Positions 1-8,907 are shown, numbered from the stretch's first letter. The stretch: 12,273 bases of DNA from an uncultured Acetobacteraceae bacterium (GCA_937874445.1 CALNAL010000142.1:1-12273), one strand, 5' to 3'. Numbers and translations: made by a program. The notes: generated by a model from the letters alone, not told the origin.

Positions 1-66
1 CCCCCGTCCCCCGGCGCGCTCGGCCTGGCGCAGCAGGGCCTCGGGAGAGGGACGACTCTCGCTCAT
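1..66 (-). CDS. kdpD: KdpD sensor histidine kinase, N-terminal fragment
   Basis: Only the first 22 codons are inside the window; the gene continues past the left edge. The visible residues begin MSESRPSPEALLRQAER and fit the usual start of KdpD, where a Pro-x-x-Leu-Leu-x-x-Ala/Glu helix precedes the Walker-A-containing KdpD domain (not visible here). KdpD senses K+ limitation or turgor at the inner membrane and phosphorylates the response regulator KdpE. The ATG at 66-64 lies 12 bases after the kdpC stop, with an AGGGG ribosome-binding site between them, so it is very probably co-transcribed with kdpC. The identification rests on position plus the short N-terminus. No kdpE is visible, but it would be expected further left. 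Confidence 0.8.
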   Translation of the reverse strand, partial: MSESRPSPEALLRQAERAGGRG

Positions 67-78
67 TTCAGCCCCTAC

Positions 79-678
79 TCATTTCAGGCCATCAAGAGCC
101 AGGTTGAGCGCCAGCACGTTGACCCGCGGCTCCCCGATCAGGCCGAACAGCCGGCCCTGGGTGTGGGCCTCCACCAGCGCCTGCACCCGCGCGGGGGCGA
201 GGCCGCGGGCCCGGGCCACGCGCGCCACCTGGAAGGCGGCGGCGGCGGGGGAGATGTCGGGGGCGAGCCCGCTCGCGGAGGTGGGCACCAGAGCGGCCGG
301 GATCGGCGCGCCGGGGTTCTCCGCCCGCAGGCCCGCCACGTCGCCCGCCACCCGCTCCGTCAGCGCCTTGGCTGTGGGGGCGAGGTTGGAGCCGCCGGAA
401 GAAGAGGCGTCGTCGGGCACGGAGACCGTCTTGCTCGGGTCGGCAGGGTCGGGCTCGACCGTCGCCGAGGGACGGGTGTGGAAGTAGCGCTCGGAGATGA
501 AGGCCTGGCCGATCAGCGCCGAGCCGATCACCCCGCCCTTGCGCATCACCAGGCTGCCCGCGGCCTGGTCGGGAAAGAGGAGCCGGGCGAGCCCGGTGGT
601 CGCCAGCGGATAGGCGAGGCCGGTGATCAGGGTCAGGGTGACGATCATGACAATCGCCGGACGAATGGAACGCAGCAT
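79..678 (-). CDS. kdpC: KdpC, K+-transporting ATPase subunit C
   Basis: A 199-residue protein, the normal length for KdpC, which is the small subunit that stabilises the KdpA-KdpB complex and raises its nucleotide affinity. An N-terminal membrane segment (about residues 7-30) is followed by a periplasmic domain with the family signatures GSALIGQ (52-58), FHTRPSAT (about 66-73) and a GGSNLAPT stretch (about 95-102). Canonical proteins often have Gly-Pro-Thr at the last site; here Ala-Pro-Thr is seen. The ATG at 678 is preceded by AAGGA. It starts 27 bases after the kdpB stop, so the genes form one operon. The stop lies in a 10-bp direct repeat shared with the kdpD start. Confidence 0.97.
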   Translation of the reverse strand: MLRSIRPAIVMIVTLTLITGLAYPLATTGLARLLFPDQAAGSLVMRKGGVIGSALIGQAFISERYFHTRPSATVEPDPADPSKTVSVPDDASSSGGSNLAPTAKALTERVAGDVAGLRAENPGAPIPAALVPTSASGLAPDISPAAAAFQVARVARARGLAPARVQALVEAHTQGRLFGLIGEPRVNVLALNLALDGLK

Positions 679-705
679 GGTATGGCGTCCTTGATTCCGT
701 AATGG

Positions 706-2808
<2,103 letters not shown>

Positions 2809-2819
2809 GAGTGGGGACC

Positions 2820-4529
2820 TCAGAACTGGGTGCCTTGGAGGAGCGCGAAGTGCTCCACGAACGGCCCCAGGGCGAGCGCCGGGTAAAAGGTCAGGCCGCC
2901 GACGATGAGGATCACGCCCACCACCAGCCCGACGAACAGCGGGCCATGGGTGGGGAAGGTGCCGGCGGATATCGGCAGGGTCTTCTTGGCGGCAAGCGAA
3001 CCGGCCAGGGCGAGGGCGGGGATCATCACGAAGAAGCGCCCGACGATCATGGCCGCGCCGAGCGTGCTGTTCCACCACAGCGTGTTGGCCGAAAGCCCCG
3101 CGAAGGCGCTGCCGTTGTTGGCGGCGGCGGAGACATAGGCATAGAGCGCCTCGGTGAAGCCGTGCGGCCCGGCAGCAGAAATCGCCGCGGCCGGCCCGGG
3201 CAGCACCACCGCGGCGGCGGTGAAGCCGAGCATCACCAGCGGCAGCACGAGGATCGCCAGCATGGTCAGCTTGATCTCGCGGGCCTCGATCTTCTTGCCG
3301 AGGTACTCCGGCGTGCGCCCCACCATCAGCCCGGCCACGAACACCGCGACGATGGCGAACAGCAGGAACCCGTAGAGCCCCGAGCCGACGCCGCCGAAGA
3401 CGATCTCGCCGAGCATCATGTTCACCAGCGGCACGGCCCCCCCGAGCGGCAGGAAGCTCTCGTGCATGGCATTGACGGCGCCGCACGAGGCATCGGTGGT
3501 GACGGTGGCGAACAGCGCCGAGAGCGCCGGGCCGAAGCGGACCTCCTTGCCTTCCATGTTGCCGAGCGTGGGATCGACCCCGAGCGCGGTGAGCAGCGGA
3601 TTGCCCTGCGCCTCCGACCAGTAGGCGACGGATACGCCGACGAGGAAGAGCACGAACATCGCCGCGAACACCGCCCAGCCCTGCCGGCGGTCGTTCACCA
3701 TGCGCCCGAACATCGAGGTGAGCCCGGCACCGAGGGCAAAGATCGCCAGCATCTCGACGAGGTTTGCCAGGGCCGTGGGATTCTCGAAGGGATGCGCGGA
3801 GTTGGCGTTGAAGAATCCGCCGCCGTTGGTGCCGAACATCTTGATCGCCTCCTGCGAGGCGACGGGGCCGCGGGCGATGACCTGGCGCGCCCCCTCCAGC
3901 GTGGTGGCGTCCACCGATCCGCCCAGGGTCTGCGGCACGCCCTGCCAGACCAGCACCAGTGCCACCACCAGCGCGACCGGCAGCAGCACGTAGAGGGTGA
4001 CGCGCACCAGATCGACCCAGAAGTTGCCCACGGTCGCAGCGGAATGTCGCGCGAAGCCGCGCACCACCGCCATCGCCACCGCGATGCCGGCAGCGGCGGA
4101 AACGAAGTTCTGCGTCGTGAGCCCGGCCATCTGCGAGAGGTACGACATCGTCGTTTCGCCGCCGTAGTTCTGCCAGTTGGTGTTGGTCAGGAAGCTGACG
4201 GCGGTGTTGAAGGCGAGGTCGGGCGCCACCCCGCCCAGGCCGGCGGGGTTGAGAGGCAGCACCCCCTGCAGGCGCAGCAGCAGGTAGAGCAGCACGAAGC
4301 CCGCGACCTTGAAGGCGATCATGCTGGCAGCGTAGCCAAGCCAGCCCTGTTCGCGCGCCGGGTCGATGCCGGCCAGGCGATAAAGACCGCGTTCGAGCGG
4401 ACCGAAGACCGGGGTCAGCGCGGTGCGCCGCCCGTCGGCCACGGCGGCGAGCCACGCCCCCATGGGCGCGGTGAGTGCCAGCAGAAGCGCGCCGAACAGC
4501 GCGATCTGCAGCCAGCCGTTGACTGTCAT
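2820..4529 (-). CDS. kdpA: KdpA, K+-selective channel-like subunit
   Basis: A 569-residue multi-pass membrane protein of the K+-transporter superfamily. It forms the selectivity filter of the Kdp complex. Four pore-loop signatures are visible: TNTNWQ (115-120), FGTNGGGFFN (232-241, carrying the conserved filter glycine), TTDASCGAVN (344-353) and AAANNGSAFAG (468-478). The start at 4529 (MTVNGWLQ) was chosen over an in-frame ATG at 4571. It gives the usual KdpA N-terminus, begins 10 bases after the kdpF stop, and has a GAGG ribosome-binding site that overlaps the kdpF TGA. The longer reading would overlap kdpF. It lies inside the kdpFABC operon. Confidence 0.97.
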   Translation of the reverse strand: MTVNGWLQIALFGALLLALTAPMGAWLAAVADGRRTALTPVFGPLERGLYRLAGIDPAREQGWLGYAASMIAFKVAGFVLLYLLLRLQGVLPLNPAGLGGVAPDLAFNTAVSFLTNTNWQNYGGETTMSYLSQMAGLTTQNFVSAAAGIAVAMAVVRGFARHSAATVGNFWVDLVRVTLYVLLPVALVVALVLVWQGVPQTLGGSVDATTLEGARQVIARGPVASQEAIKMFGTNGGGFFNANSAHPFENPTALANLVEMLAIFALGAGLTSMFGRMVNDRRQGWAVFAAMFVLFLVGVSVAYWSEAQGNPLLTALGVDPTLGNMEGKEVRFGPALSALFATVTTDASCGAVNAMHESFLPLGGAVPLVNMMLGEIVFGGVGSGLYGFLLFAIVAVFVAGLMVGRTPEYLGKKIEAREIKLTMLAILVLPLVMLGFTAAAVVLPGPAAAISAAGPHGFTEALYAYVSAAANNGSAFAGLSANTLWWNSTLGAAMIVGRFFVMIPALALAGSLAAKKTLPISAGTFPTHGPLFVGLVVGVILIVGGLTFYPALALGPFVEHFALLQGTQF

Positions 4530-4539
4530 GAAGAAGGCC

Positions 4540-4638
4540 TCAGAACCGCTCCGGCCGCAACAGGGCCGCAAGCAGATAGATCAGCAGGAACAGAGCGACC
4601 GCCGCGCCGAGCACGAGGTCAAGATCAAGATCGAGCAT
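4540..4638 (-). CDS. kdpF: KdpF, small stabilising peptide of the Kdp complex
   Basis: A 32-codon ORF, too short for most gene callers. It encodes one hydrophobic helix (about residues 8-27) that starts MLDLDLDLVLG and ends in the KdpF-like tail LLRPERF. KdpF is a lipid-like stabiliser of KdpABC in the inner membrane. The ATG at 4638 has a GGAGG ribosome-binding site, and the stop sits 10 bases before kdpA, so it is the first gene of the operon. Its first four codons belong to the leader segment that is repeated at 9365-9474. The position and the R-P-E-R-F tail make the identification firm. Confidence 0.93.
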   Translation of the reverse strand: MLDLDLDLVLGAAVALFLLIYLLAALLRPERF

Positions 4639-4667
4639 GGAGACACCTCCAGCATTGGGATGTCTCC
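4639..4667 (-). promoter_or_regulatory. Leader hairpin enclosing the kdpF ribosome-binding site
   Basis: In the transcript, GGAGACA (4667-4661) can pair perfectly with TGTCTCC (4645-4639), which directly abuts the kdpF ATG. The Shine-Dalgarno GGAGG lies in the 15-base loop next to the 3' arm. A further U-G and C-G pair would draw part of it into the stem. The copy at 9435-9463 keeps the fold with one compensated A-U to G-C pair. Control of kdpF translation by ribosome-binding-site masking is inferred. Confidence 0.5.
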
Positions 4668-4717
4668 ATGATCGTCATCCGGGCATAGAAAAACCATTCC
4701 ACGCCATGCGGCGAAGA

Positions 4718-4735
4718 ATAGGAATCTCATAGGAA
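4718..4735 (-). promoter_or_regulatory. Putative KdpE-type tandem operator of the kdp operon
   Basis: Two perfect TTCCTAT heptamers (4735-4729 and 4724-4718) are spaced 11 bp start to start. This is the direct-repeat geometry used by OmpR/PhoB-family response regulators such as KdpE. A related TTTCTAT occurs 33 bp (three turns) further on, at 4691-4685. It overlaps a possible -10 element, TATGCC, at about 4687-4682. No recognisable -35 box lies 17 bp upstream of that -10, which fits an activator-dependent promoter. The site would sit about 45-60 bp before transcription start, close to the KdpE site position in E. coli. The assignment to KdpE is inference. Confidence 0.6.
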
Positions 4736-4737
4736 TC

Positions 4738-4765
4738 GAAAGAGAAAACCCAGACGCCCGGGCGT
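4738..4765 (-). terminator. Probable terminator of the gntR regulator gene
   Basis: Directly after the regulator's stop codon, the minus strand holds the perfect 12-bp palindrome ACGCCCGGGCGT (4765-4754). It is followed by CTGGG and a pyrimidine-rich run, TTTTCTCTTT. The stem is short (4-5 pairs with a small GC loop) and the T run is not immediate, so this is a moderate candidate. It would stop regulator transcription before it enters the kdp promoter, which starts only about 20 bases further on. Confidence 0.45.
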
Positions 4766-4769
4766 TCGA

Positions 4770-5606
4770 TCAGCCCCTTCCCTCCGGCGCACGGTCCGTC
4801 CGGGCGGGGGTCCAGGTCATGGCACGGCGCACGGGGTCGGGCACATGGCGCAGTCGCCTGGCGGCAGCCGGCGTGAGGGGGATCAGCCCGCCCTGAACCA
4901 TGCCCCGCTCGACATGGTCGCGCATCCGCTCTTCGGCGAGTTCGGGCTGGCGGGCGCGGATCGCCCAGAGGATCGCCGCGTGCTCGCGCAGGGCCCGCTG
5001 CGGCTCGCCAGGCCAGGACCGCAGATTACGGTCGCGATTGAACTGCGCGTAGGCCCGGGTCGCCTCGATGGTGCGGATCAACAGCACGTTGCCGGTGACC
5101 TGGTGGAGAATTGCGTGGAACCTGCGATTTTCCTCGGCGAGCCTCAGCAGGTCGGCGTTGCGCGTGCAGTATTCCATCACCCGCAATTGCTCGCGTAGCT
5201 GCGCGATCTGCTGGTCATCGCAGCCGCGCCGCGCCAGCATCGCCGCGGCCGCACATTCCAGCGAGATGCAAATCAGCCCCATCTCCTCCAGCCGCTGGGC
5301 GGTGAAATCGGCGATGAACGACCCCTTGCGCGGCGCGGTGACGATCATCCCTTCCGACTCCAGCCGGTGCATCGCCTCGCGCACCGGCTGGGCGGAAATG
5401 CCGAGCTGCTGGGCCAGCGCCCGCTCCGAGACCGCCGTCCGGGGCGGCAGGGCTCCCTGGGTGATGGCATCGCGCAGCCGTCGATAGGCCCGCTCGGAGA
5501 GAGGCAGTACCTCTTCGGCCGTCAGACCCTGCAGACTGAAGGCAGGCACATCCGTTTCCTTTCCCGAGTCGGATGACCCGGCATTCTGAGTAGAATCCGG
5601 TTGCAT
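4770..5606 (-). CDS. GntR-family transcriptional regulator, FCD (FadR-like) subfamily
   Basis: A 278-residue regulator. An N-terminal winged helix-turn-helix (about residues 37-100) carries the GntR pattern LSERAYRRLRDAI, then the recognition region LAQQLGISAQPVREAMHRLE and the wing PRKGSFI. An all-helical FCD ligand domain follows (about 108-240). Its likely metal or ligand positions are N160, H164 (in NRRFH), H209 and H231; many family members have Asp at the first. Such proteins usually repress a neighbouring catabolic operon until an organic acid binds. It is divergent from the dehydrogenase-SDR-MFS operon, with an 86-bp gap holding a palindrome. The 5606 ATG has no clear ribosome-binding site. 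An in-frame GTG at 5549 is preceded by AAGGAA and would give 259 residues, so it may be the real start. Confidence 0.92.
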   Translation of the reverse strand: MQPDSTQNAGSSDSGKETDVPAFSLQGLTAEEVLPLSERAYRRLRDAITQGALPPRTAVSERALAQQLGISAQPVREAMHRLESEGMIVTAPRKGSFIADFTAQRLEEMGLICISLECAAAAMLARRGCDDQQIAQLREQLRVMEYCTRNADLLRLAEENRRFHAILHQVTGNVLLIRTIEATRAYAQFNRDRNLRSWPGEPQRALREHAAILWAIRARQPELAEERMRDHVERGMVQGGLIPLTPAAARRLRHVPDPVRRAMTWTPARTDRAPEGRG

Positions 5607-5636
5607 CCAGGGGCGTCAAGTGGCATAGCCGCGCCA

Positions 5637-5668
5637 TTGCTATCTGCTATAGCACATAGCATATTGCA
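5637..5668 (+). promoter_or_regulatory. Divergent promoter with palindromic GntR/FCD operator
   Basis: A candidate plus-strand promoter has -35 TTGCTA (5637-5642) and -10 CATATT (5660-5665) with a 17-bp spacer; each box matches 4 of 6 consensus bases. Inside the spacer is the perfect 10-bp palindrome TGCTATAGCA (5645-5654). It overlaps a wider 6-bp-arm inverted repeat, TGCTAT/ATAGCA (5645-5661). FCD regulators commonly bind short palindromes of TGxTATAxCA type, so this is the best operator candidate for the adjacent regulator. Binding there would block RNA polymerase. Assignment is by pattern and position only. Confidence 0.55.
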
Positions 5669-5692
5669 TTCACCGTCCGGGAAAAAAACGTC

Positions 5693-6652
5693 ATGAAACC
5701 CCGCCTCATCCTCACCCGCATGGTCGTCGCCCCGGTCATCGCGCGCATGCAACGCGACTACGACACGCTGATGCCGGACGGCACCATGGACACGGCCACC
5801 GCACTGGCTGCCGCCCGCTCGCACAATGCCGATGCCATCTTCTTCTCCTCCAAGCTCAAGCTGACCCAGGAAACCATTGCCGCCCTGCCCGGGAGCGTGC
5901 GCATCGCCGCCTCCTGCTCGGTGGGCTACGACCACATCGACGTCGCCGCCGCGCGCGCACGCGGCCTGGTCGTCACCAACACCCCCGAGGTGCTGACCGA
6001 CTGCACCGCCGACCTCGCCTTCCTGCACATCCTCTGCGCCTGCCGCCGGGTGCGCGAGAACATGGCCATCATGGAGCAGGGTTGGCGACGCGGCTTCGGC
6101 ATGGACGAGATGCTCGGCACCCGTGTCGCGGGCAAGACGCTCGGTATTCTCGGCATGGGGCGCATCGGCCGCGCGGTGGCGCAGCGCGCCCGCGGCTTCG
6201 GCATGAAGATCGTCTACCACGATGTCGCCCCCCTGCCCGACGAACTCGCACAGGGCGCCACCTATTTTCCAGCCTTCCGCGAGATGCTGCCGCATTGCCA
6301 GATTCTCACCCTGCACGCTCCCGGCGGCGCGGGGCTCAACGGGATCATGAACGCCGAGACCTTCGGGCTGCTGCCGCAGGGGGCGGTGTTCGTCAACGCC
6401 GCGCGCGGCGCGCTGGTCGACGAGGATGCGCTGATCGATGCCCTGCGCTCGGGCCATCTCGCCGCCGCCGGGCTCGATGCCTTCCGCAACGAACCCGCCT
6501 ATGACCTGCGGCTGCGCGACATCCCCAACCTCTTCCTCACCCCGCACATGGGGTCGGCGACCATGGAGACCCGTATCGCCATGGGGTACCGCGCCCTCGA
6601 CAATCTCGACGCATTTTTTGCCGGCCGCCACGTGCAGGATTCGCTGTGGTGA
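5693..6652 (+). CDS. D-isomer-specific 2-hydroxyacid dehydrogenase (glyoxylate/hydroxypyruvate reductase-like)
   Basis: A 319-residue NAD(P)-dependent enzyme that interconverts a D-2-hydroxyacid and its 2-keto acid, of full family length. Features seen are the substrate-domain motif SVGYDHID (76-83), the Rossmann glycine motif GILGMGRIG (151-159), and the catalytic set R238 (NAARGALVDE), E267 (FRNEP) and H285 (LTPHMGSAT). This matches the GhrB/D-glycerate dehydrogenase group rather than lactate or formate dehydrogenases, but the substrate cannot be fixed. The ATG at 5693 is preceded by GGGAAAAAAACGTC. It is the first gene of an operon with an SDR (35-bp gap) and an MFS transporter, and is divergent from the GntR regulator that probably controls it. 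Confidence 0.93.
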   Translation: MKPRLILTRMVVAPVIARMQRDYDTLMPDGTMDTATALAAARSHNADAIFFSSKLKLTQETIAALPGSVRIAASCSVGYDHIDVAAARARGLVVTNTPEVLTDCTADLAFLHILCACRRVRENMAIMEQGWRRGFGMDEMLGTRVAGKTLGILGMGRIGRAVAQRARGFGMKIVYHDVAPLPDELAQGATYFPAFREMLPHCQILTLHAPGGAGLNGIMNAETFGLLPQGAVFVNAARGALVDEDALIDALRSGHLAAAGLDAFRNEPAYDLRLRDIPNLFLTPHMGSATMETRIAMGYRALDNLDAFFAGRHVQDSLW

Positions 6653-6687
6653 ACGACTGACGCCCACCGCCCCCGGGAGAAAACAAC

Positions 6688-7443
6688 ATGTCCTCGCAAA
6701 AGATTGCCATTGTTACCGGCGCCGGCTCGGGAATCGGCCGTGCCAGCGCCCTCGCCCTCGCCCGTGCGGGCTTCGCCGTGGCGCTCGCCGGACGCCGGAC
6801 CGACGCGCTGGAAGCCGTCGCCGCCGAAATCGCTGCTGCCGGCGGCACCGCGCTCGCCCATGCCACCGACGTCACCAGCGAGACCTCGGTCGAGCAGCTG
6901 TTCGCCACGGTTGCGAAGCGCTTCGGCCGCCTCGACGTGCTCTTCAACAACGCCGGCCGCAACGCCGGGGCCGTGGGACTCGAAGACTACACCAGCGAAC
7001 TCTGGAATTCCGTGGTTGCCGCCAACCTCACCGGAACCTTCCTCTGCTGCCGCGCCGCCTTCCGCATGATGAAGGACCAGACCCCGCGCGGTGGACGCAT
7101 CATCAACAACGGCTCGATCTCCGCGCATGCCCCCCGCCCCAAGACGATCGCCTATACCGCGACCAAGCACGCGATCACCGGCATCACGAAGCAGATTGCC
7201 CTCGACGGCCGCCCCTTCGACATCACCTGCAGCCAGATCGACATCGGTAATGCCGCCACCGAGCTGACCGATCGGATGACCAGGGGCGTGCTTCAGCCCA
7301 ACGGCACCTCCATGCCGGAGGACCGCGTCGATGTCGGCATCGTCGCCGATGCCGTTGTCCACATGGCGGATCTTCCGCTTTCGGCCAACATCCTCTTCCT
7401 GACGGTGATGGCCTCCAAGATGCCTTTCGTCGGCCGGGGCTGA
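6688..7443 (+). CDS. Classical SDR-family oxidoreductase
   Basis: A 251-residue cytoplasmic short-chain dehydrogenase/reductase. It has the nucleotide-binding TGAGSGIG (10-17), NNAG (87-90), and the active-site set N113, S143 (NGSIS), Y156 and K160 (YTATK). GRR at 35-37, after the second strand, hints at NADP(H) preference. The usual Pro-Gly after the sixth strand is replaced by QIDIGNAATE (183-192). An unusual stretch follows, and the tail lacks the common C-terminal cofactor-lid motifs. The start has a GGGAG ribosome-binding site. Beside a hydroxyacid dehydrogenase and an ACS-type transporter, it may carry out a second redox step on the same or a related hydroxy acid or polyol. That link is inference from context. 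Confidence 0.9.
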   Translation: MSSQKIAIVTGAGSGIGRASALALARAGFAVALAGRRTDALEAVAAEIAAAGGTALAHATDVTSETSVEQLFATVAKRFGRLDVLFNNAGRNAGAVGLEDYTSELWNSVVAANLTGTFLCCRAAFRMMKDQTPRGGRIINNGSISAHAPRPKTIAYTATKHAITGITKQIALDGRPFDITCSQIDIGNAATELTDRMTRGVLQPNGTSMPEDRVDVGIVADAVVHMADLPLSANILFLTVMASKMPFVGRG

Positions 7444-7466
7444 AGCCCTGGGCCCTCTCCGGCCGC

Positions 7467-7482
7467 CGCCTGCAGACAGGCG
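7467..7482 (+). other. Short hairpin before the MFS transporter gene
   Basis: CGCCTG and CAGGCG pair perfectly around a CAGA loop in the 56-bp gap between the SDR and the transporter. No T run follows, so it is unlikely to terminate transcription. It could slow RNA decay or tune the relative expression of the two genes, but nothing further supports a role. Confidence 0.3.
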
Positions 7483-7499
7483 ACGGAACCCCGAAGCCA

Positions 7500-8840
7500 A
7501 TGGGACGCAAGACGATGACTGACACGACCACTGCCCCCCCCGGCTGCGATGCTACTTCCGCGGCGGCCTCTCGCACGAAGCCCACGCATATTCGCTACTG
7601 CATTCTCCTGCTGATCCTGATCGCCACCATCCTCAACTTCGTGGATCGCACGAACCTTGGCATCGCGGCCCCGTTTTTGACCAAGGAGCTCGGCCTCGAC
7701 AAGGCACGCATGGGCGAGATCTTCGCCGCCTTCGGGCTGGCCTACGCCTTCTGCCTGGTGCCCGGCGGCATCATCGCCGACGTGCTCGGCTCGCGACTGG
7801 CCTATGCCCTGGCGCTGATCACCTGGTCACTCGCCACCGTGGTCCAGGGCTTCGCCAACAGCTTCCATGTCTTGTTCGGCTCGCGTCTTTCGATCGGCTT
7901 CTTCGAATCCCCCGCCTTCCCCTCCAACGCCCGTGCCGTGACGATGTGGTTCCCCATGAAGGAACGGGGCTTCGCAACCTCGGTCTACATCATGGGCCAA
8001 TACATCGGGACGCCGCTGTTCGCCGGCGCACTGTTGTGGCTCGCCAACGATTTCGGCTGGCGCTCGGTGTTTTTTGTCACCGGCGGCGTTGGACTGATCA
8101 TCGGCGCGCTGTGGTGGATGCTCTACCGCGACCCCAATCAGCACCCGGCAGCCAATGCCGCAGAGCTGGAACTGATCCGGTCGGGCGGCGGTCTTGTCGG
8201 AAAGAAAACGCAGGATCACTTCGACTGGCACAAGGCGCTCGAACTCCTGAAAAACCGCCAGATCTTGGCACTGTGCCTCGGCAAATTTTTCAACAACACG
8301 ATTCTCGTGTTCTTCACGACGTGGTTCATGACCTACCTGATCGAAGGCCGGCACATGACCATGATCAAGGTCGGCATCTTCCAGGCGCTGCCCTTCCTCG
8401 GCGCGACCGCCGGCATCCTGCTCGCAGGAGCACTCGCCGACTTCTTCATCCGCCGCGGCTATTCGATGTCGTCCGCGCGCAAGGCACCGCTGATCATCGG
8501 CACCGTGCTCGGTTCGGCGATTGTGCTGGTCAACTTCGTCGAATCCGACGCGGTGGTAATCGCCATCCTGACGGTCTCCTTCTTTGCCCAGGGCGTGGCG
8601 TCCTCCTCGTGGGCTGCCGTCTCGGAGATCGCGCCGCGCCAGTACATCGGCCTCACCAGCGGTATCACCTCGCTGGCAGCCAATCTTGCCGGCATCACCA
8701 CGCCTCTCGTCATCGGGTATATCCTGCAGGCCACAGGCCAGTTCTACTGGGCGCTGAATTTCATAGGGATCGTCTCCCTGTGCGGTGCGCTTTCCTACTC
8801 CCTGCTCCTCGGCAAGCTCTCTCGCATCGAGATGGGCTAA
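7500..8840 (+). CDS. MFS transporter, ACS (anion:cation symporter) family
   Basis: A 446-residue inner-membrane permease with about 12 hydrophobic segments. The first-helix motif NFVDRTNLGIAAP (46-58), the loop motif GGIIADVLGSR (89-99, MFS motif A) and the helix-4 pattern RLSIGFFESPAFPSNARAV (129-147, charged R129 and E136) are typical of ACS members. These import sugar acids and other carboxylates (ExuT, GarP, GudP and DgoT types) with protons. The substrate is therefore probably an organic acid handled by the two upstream oxidoreductases. An in-frame ATG at 7515 would shorten the N-terminus by five residues; neither start has a strong ribosome-binding site. It is the last gene before a strong terminator. 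Confidence 0.92.
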   Translation: MGRKTMTDTTTAPPGCDATSAAASRTKPTHIRYCILLLILIATILNFVDRTNLGIAAPFLTKELGLDKARMGEIFAAFGLAYAFCLVPGGIIADVLGSRLAYALALITWSLATVVQGFANSFHVLFGSRLSIGFFESPAFPSNARAVTMWFPMKERGFATSVYIMGQYIGTPLFAGALLWLANDFGWRSVFFVTGGVGLIIGALWWMLYRDPNQHPAANAAELELIRSGGGLVGKKTQDHFDWHKALELLKNRQILALCLGKFFNNTILVFFTTWFMTYLIEGRHMTMIKVGIFQALPFLGATAGILLAGALADFFIRRGYSMSSARKAPLIIGTVLGSAIVLVNFVESDAVVIAILTVSFFAQGVASSSWAAVSEIAPRQYIGLTSGITSLAANLAGITTPLVIGYILQATGQFYWALNFIGIVSLCGALSYSLLLGKLSRIEMG

Positions 8841-8867
8841 GTCGGAAAGCCGCACAAAGACAGGCTC

Positions 8868-8887
8868 GCCGCCGGAATATAGGCGGC
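8868..8887 (+). other. GC-rich hairpin downstream of the MFS gene
   Basis: GCCGCC (8868-8873) pairs with GGCGGC (8882-8887) around an eight-base AT-rich loop. It begins 28 bases after the MFS stop codon, and no T tract follows. It lies 20 bp before the stronger terminator hairpin and may protect the 3' end or assist termination. Confidence 0.35.
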
Positions 8888-8907
8888 AGGCCACCAAGCT
8901 CCAGGCC

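Larger units (their letters stand above)
4628..4737 (-). repeat. kdp leader repeat, copy 1 (upstream of kdpF)
   Basis: A 110-bp segment covering the kdp promoter region, the leader hairpin, the kdpF ATG and its first three codons plus. It aligns without gaps to the plus strand at 9365-9474. By hand count about 89 of 110 positions are identical. Differences cluster at alignment positions 31-40 and 81-90. The tandem TTCCTAT motifs, the ACGATCAT stretch and the region around the ATG are nearly unchanged, which suggests functional constraint. With copy 2 it forms an inverted pair about 4.6 kb apart that faces outward. Confidence 0.9.

Noticed and set aside
4625..4669. Possible 14-codon upstream ORF overlapping the kdpF start
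   Set aside because: An ATG is conserved in both leaders, but the encoded residues differ at most positions and there is no clear ribosome-binding site. DNA or RNA-level conservation explains it better.
2811..4688. Long plus-strand ORF opposite kdpA
   Set aside because: It is exactly antisense to a well-supported kdpA. Its translation is rich in Arg, Gly, His and Glu, with no recognisable domain, which is typical of shadow frames in GC-rich coding DNA.
5522..6667. Minus-strand ORF covering the hydroxyacid dehydrogenase and regulator start
   Set aside because: It is antisense to a dehydrogenase with all catalytic motifs intact, has no recognisable domain, and runs across the divergent promoter region.
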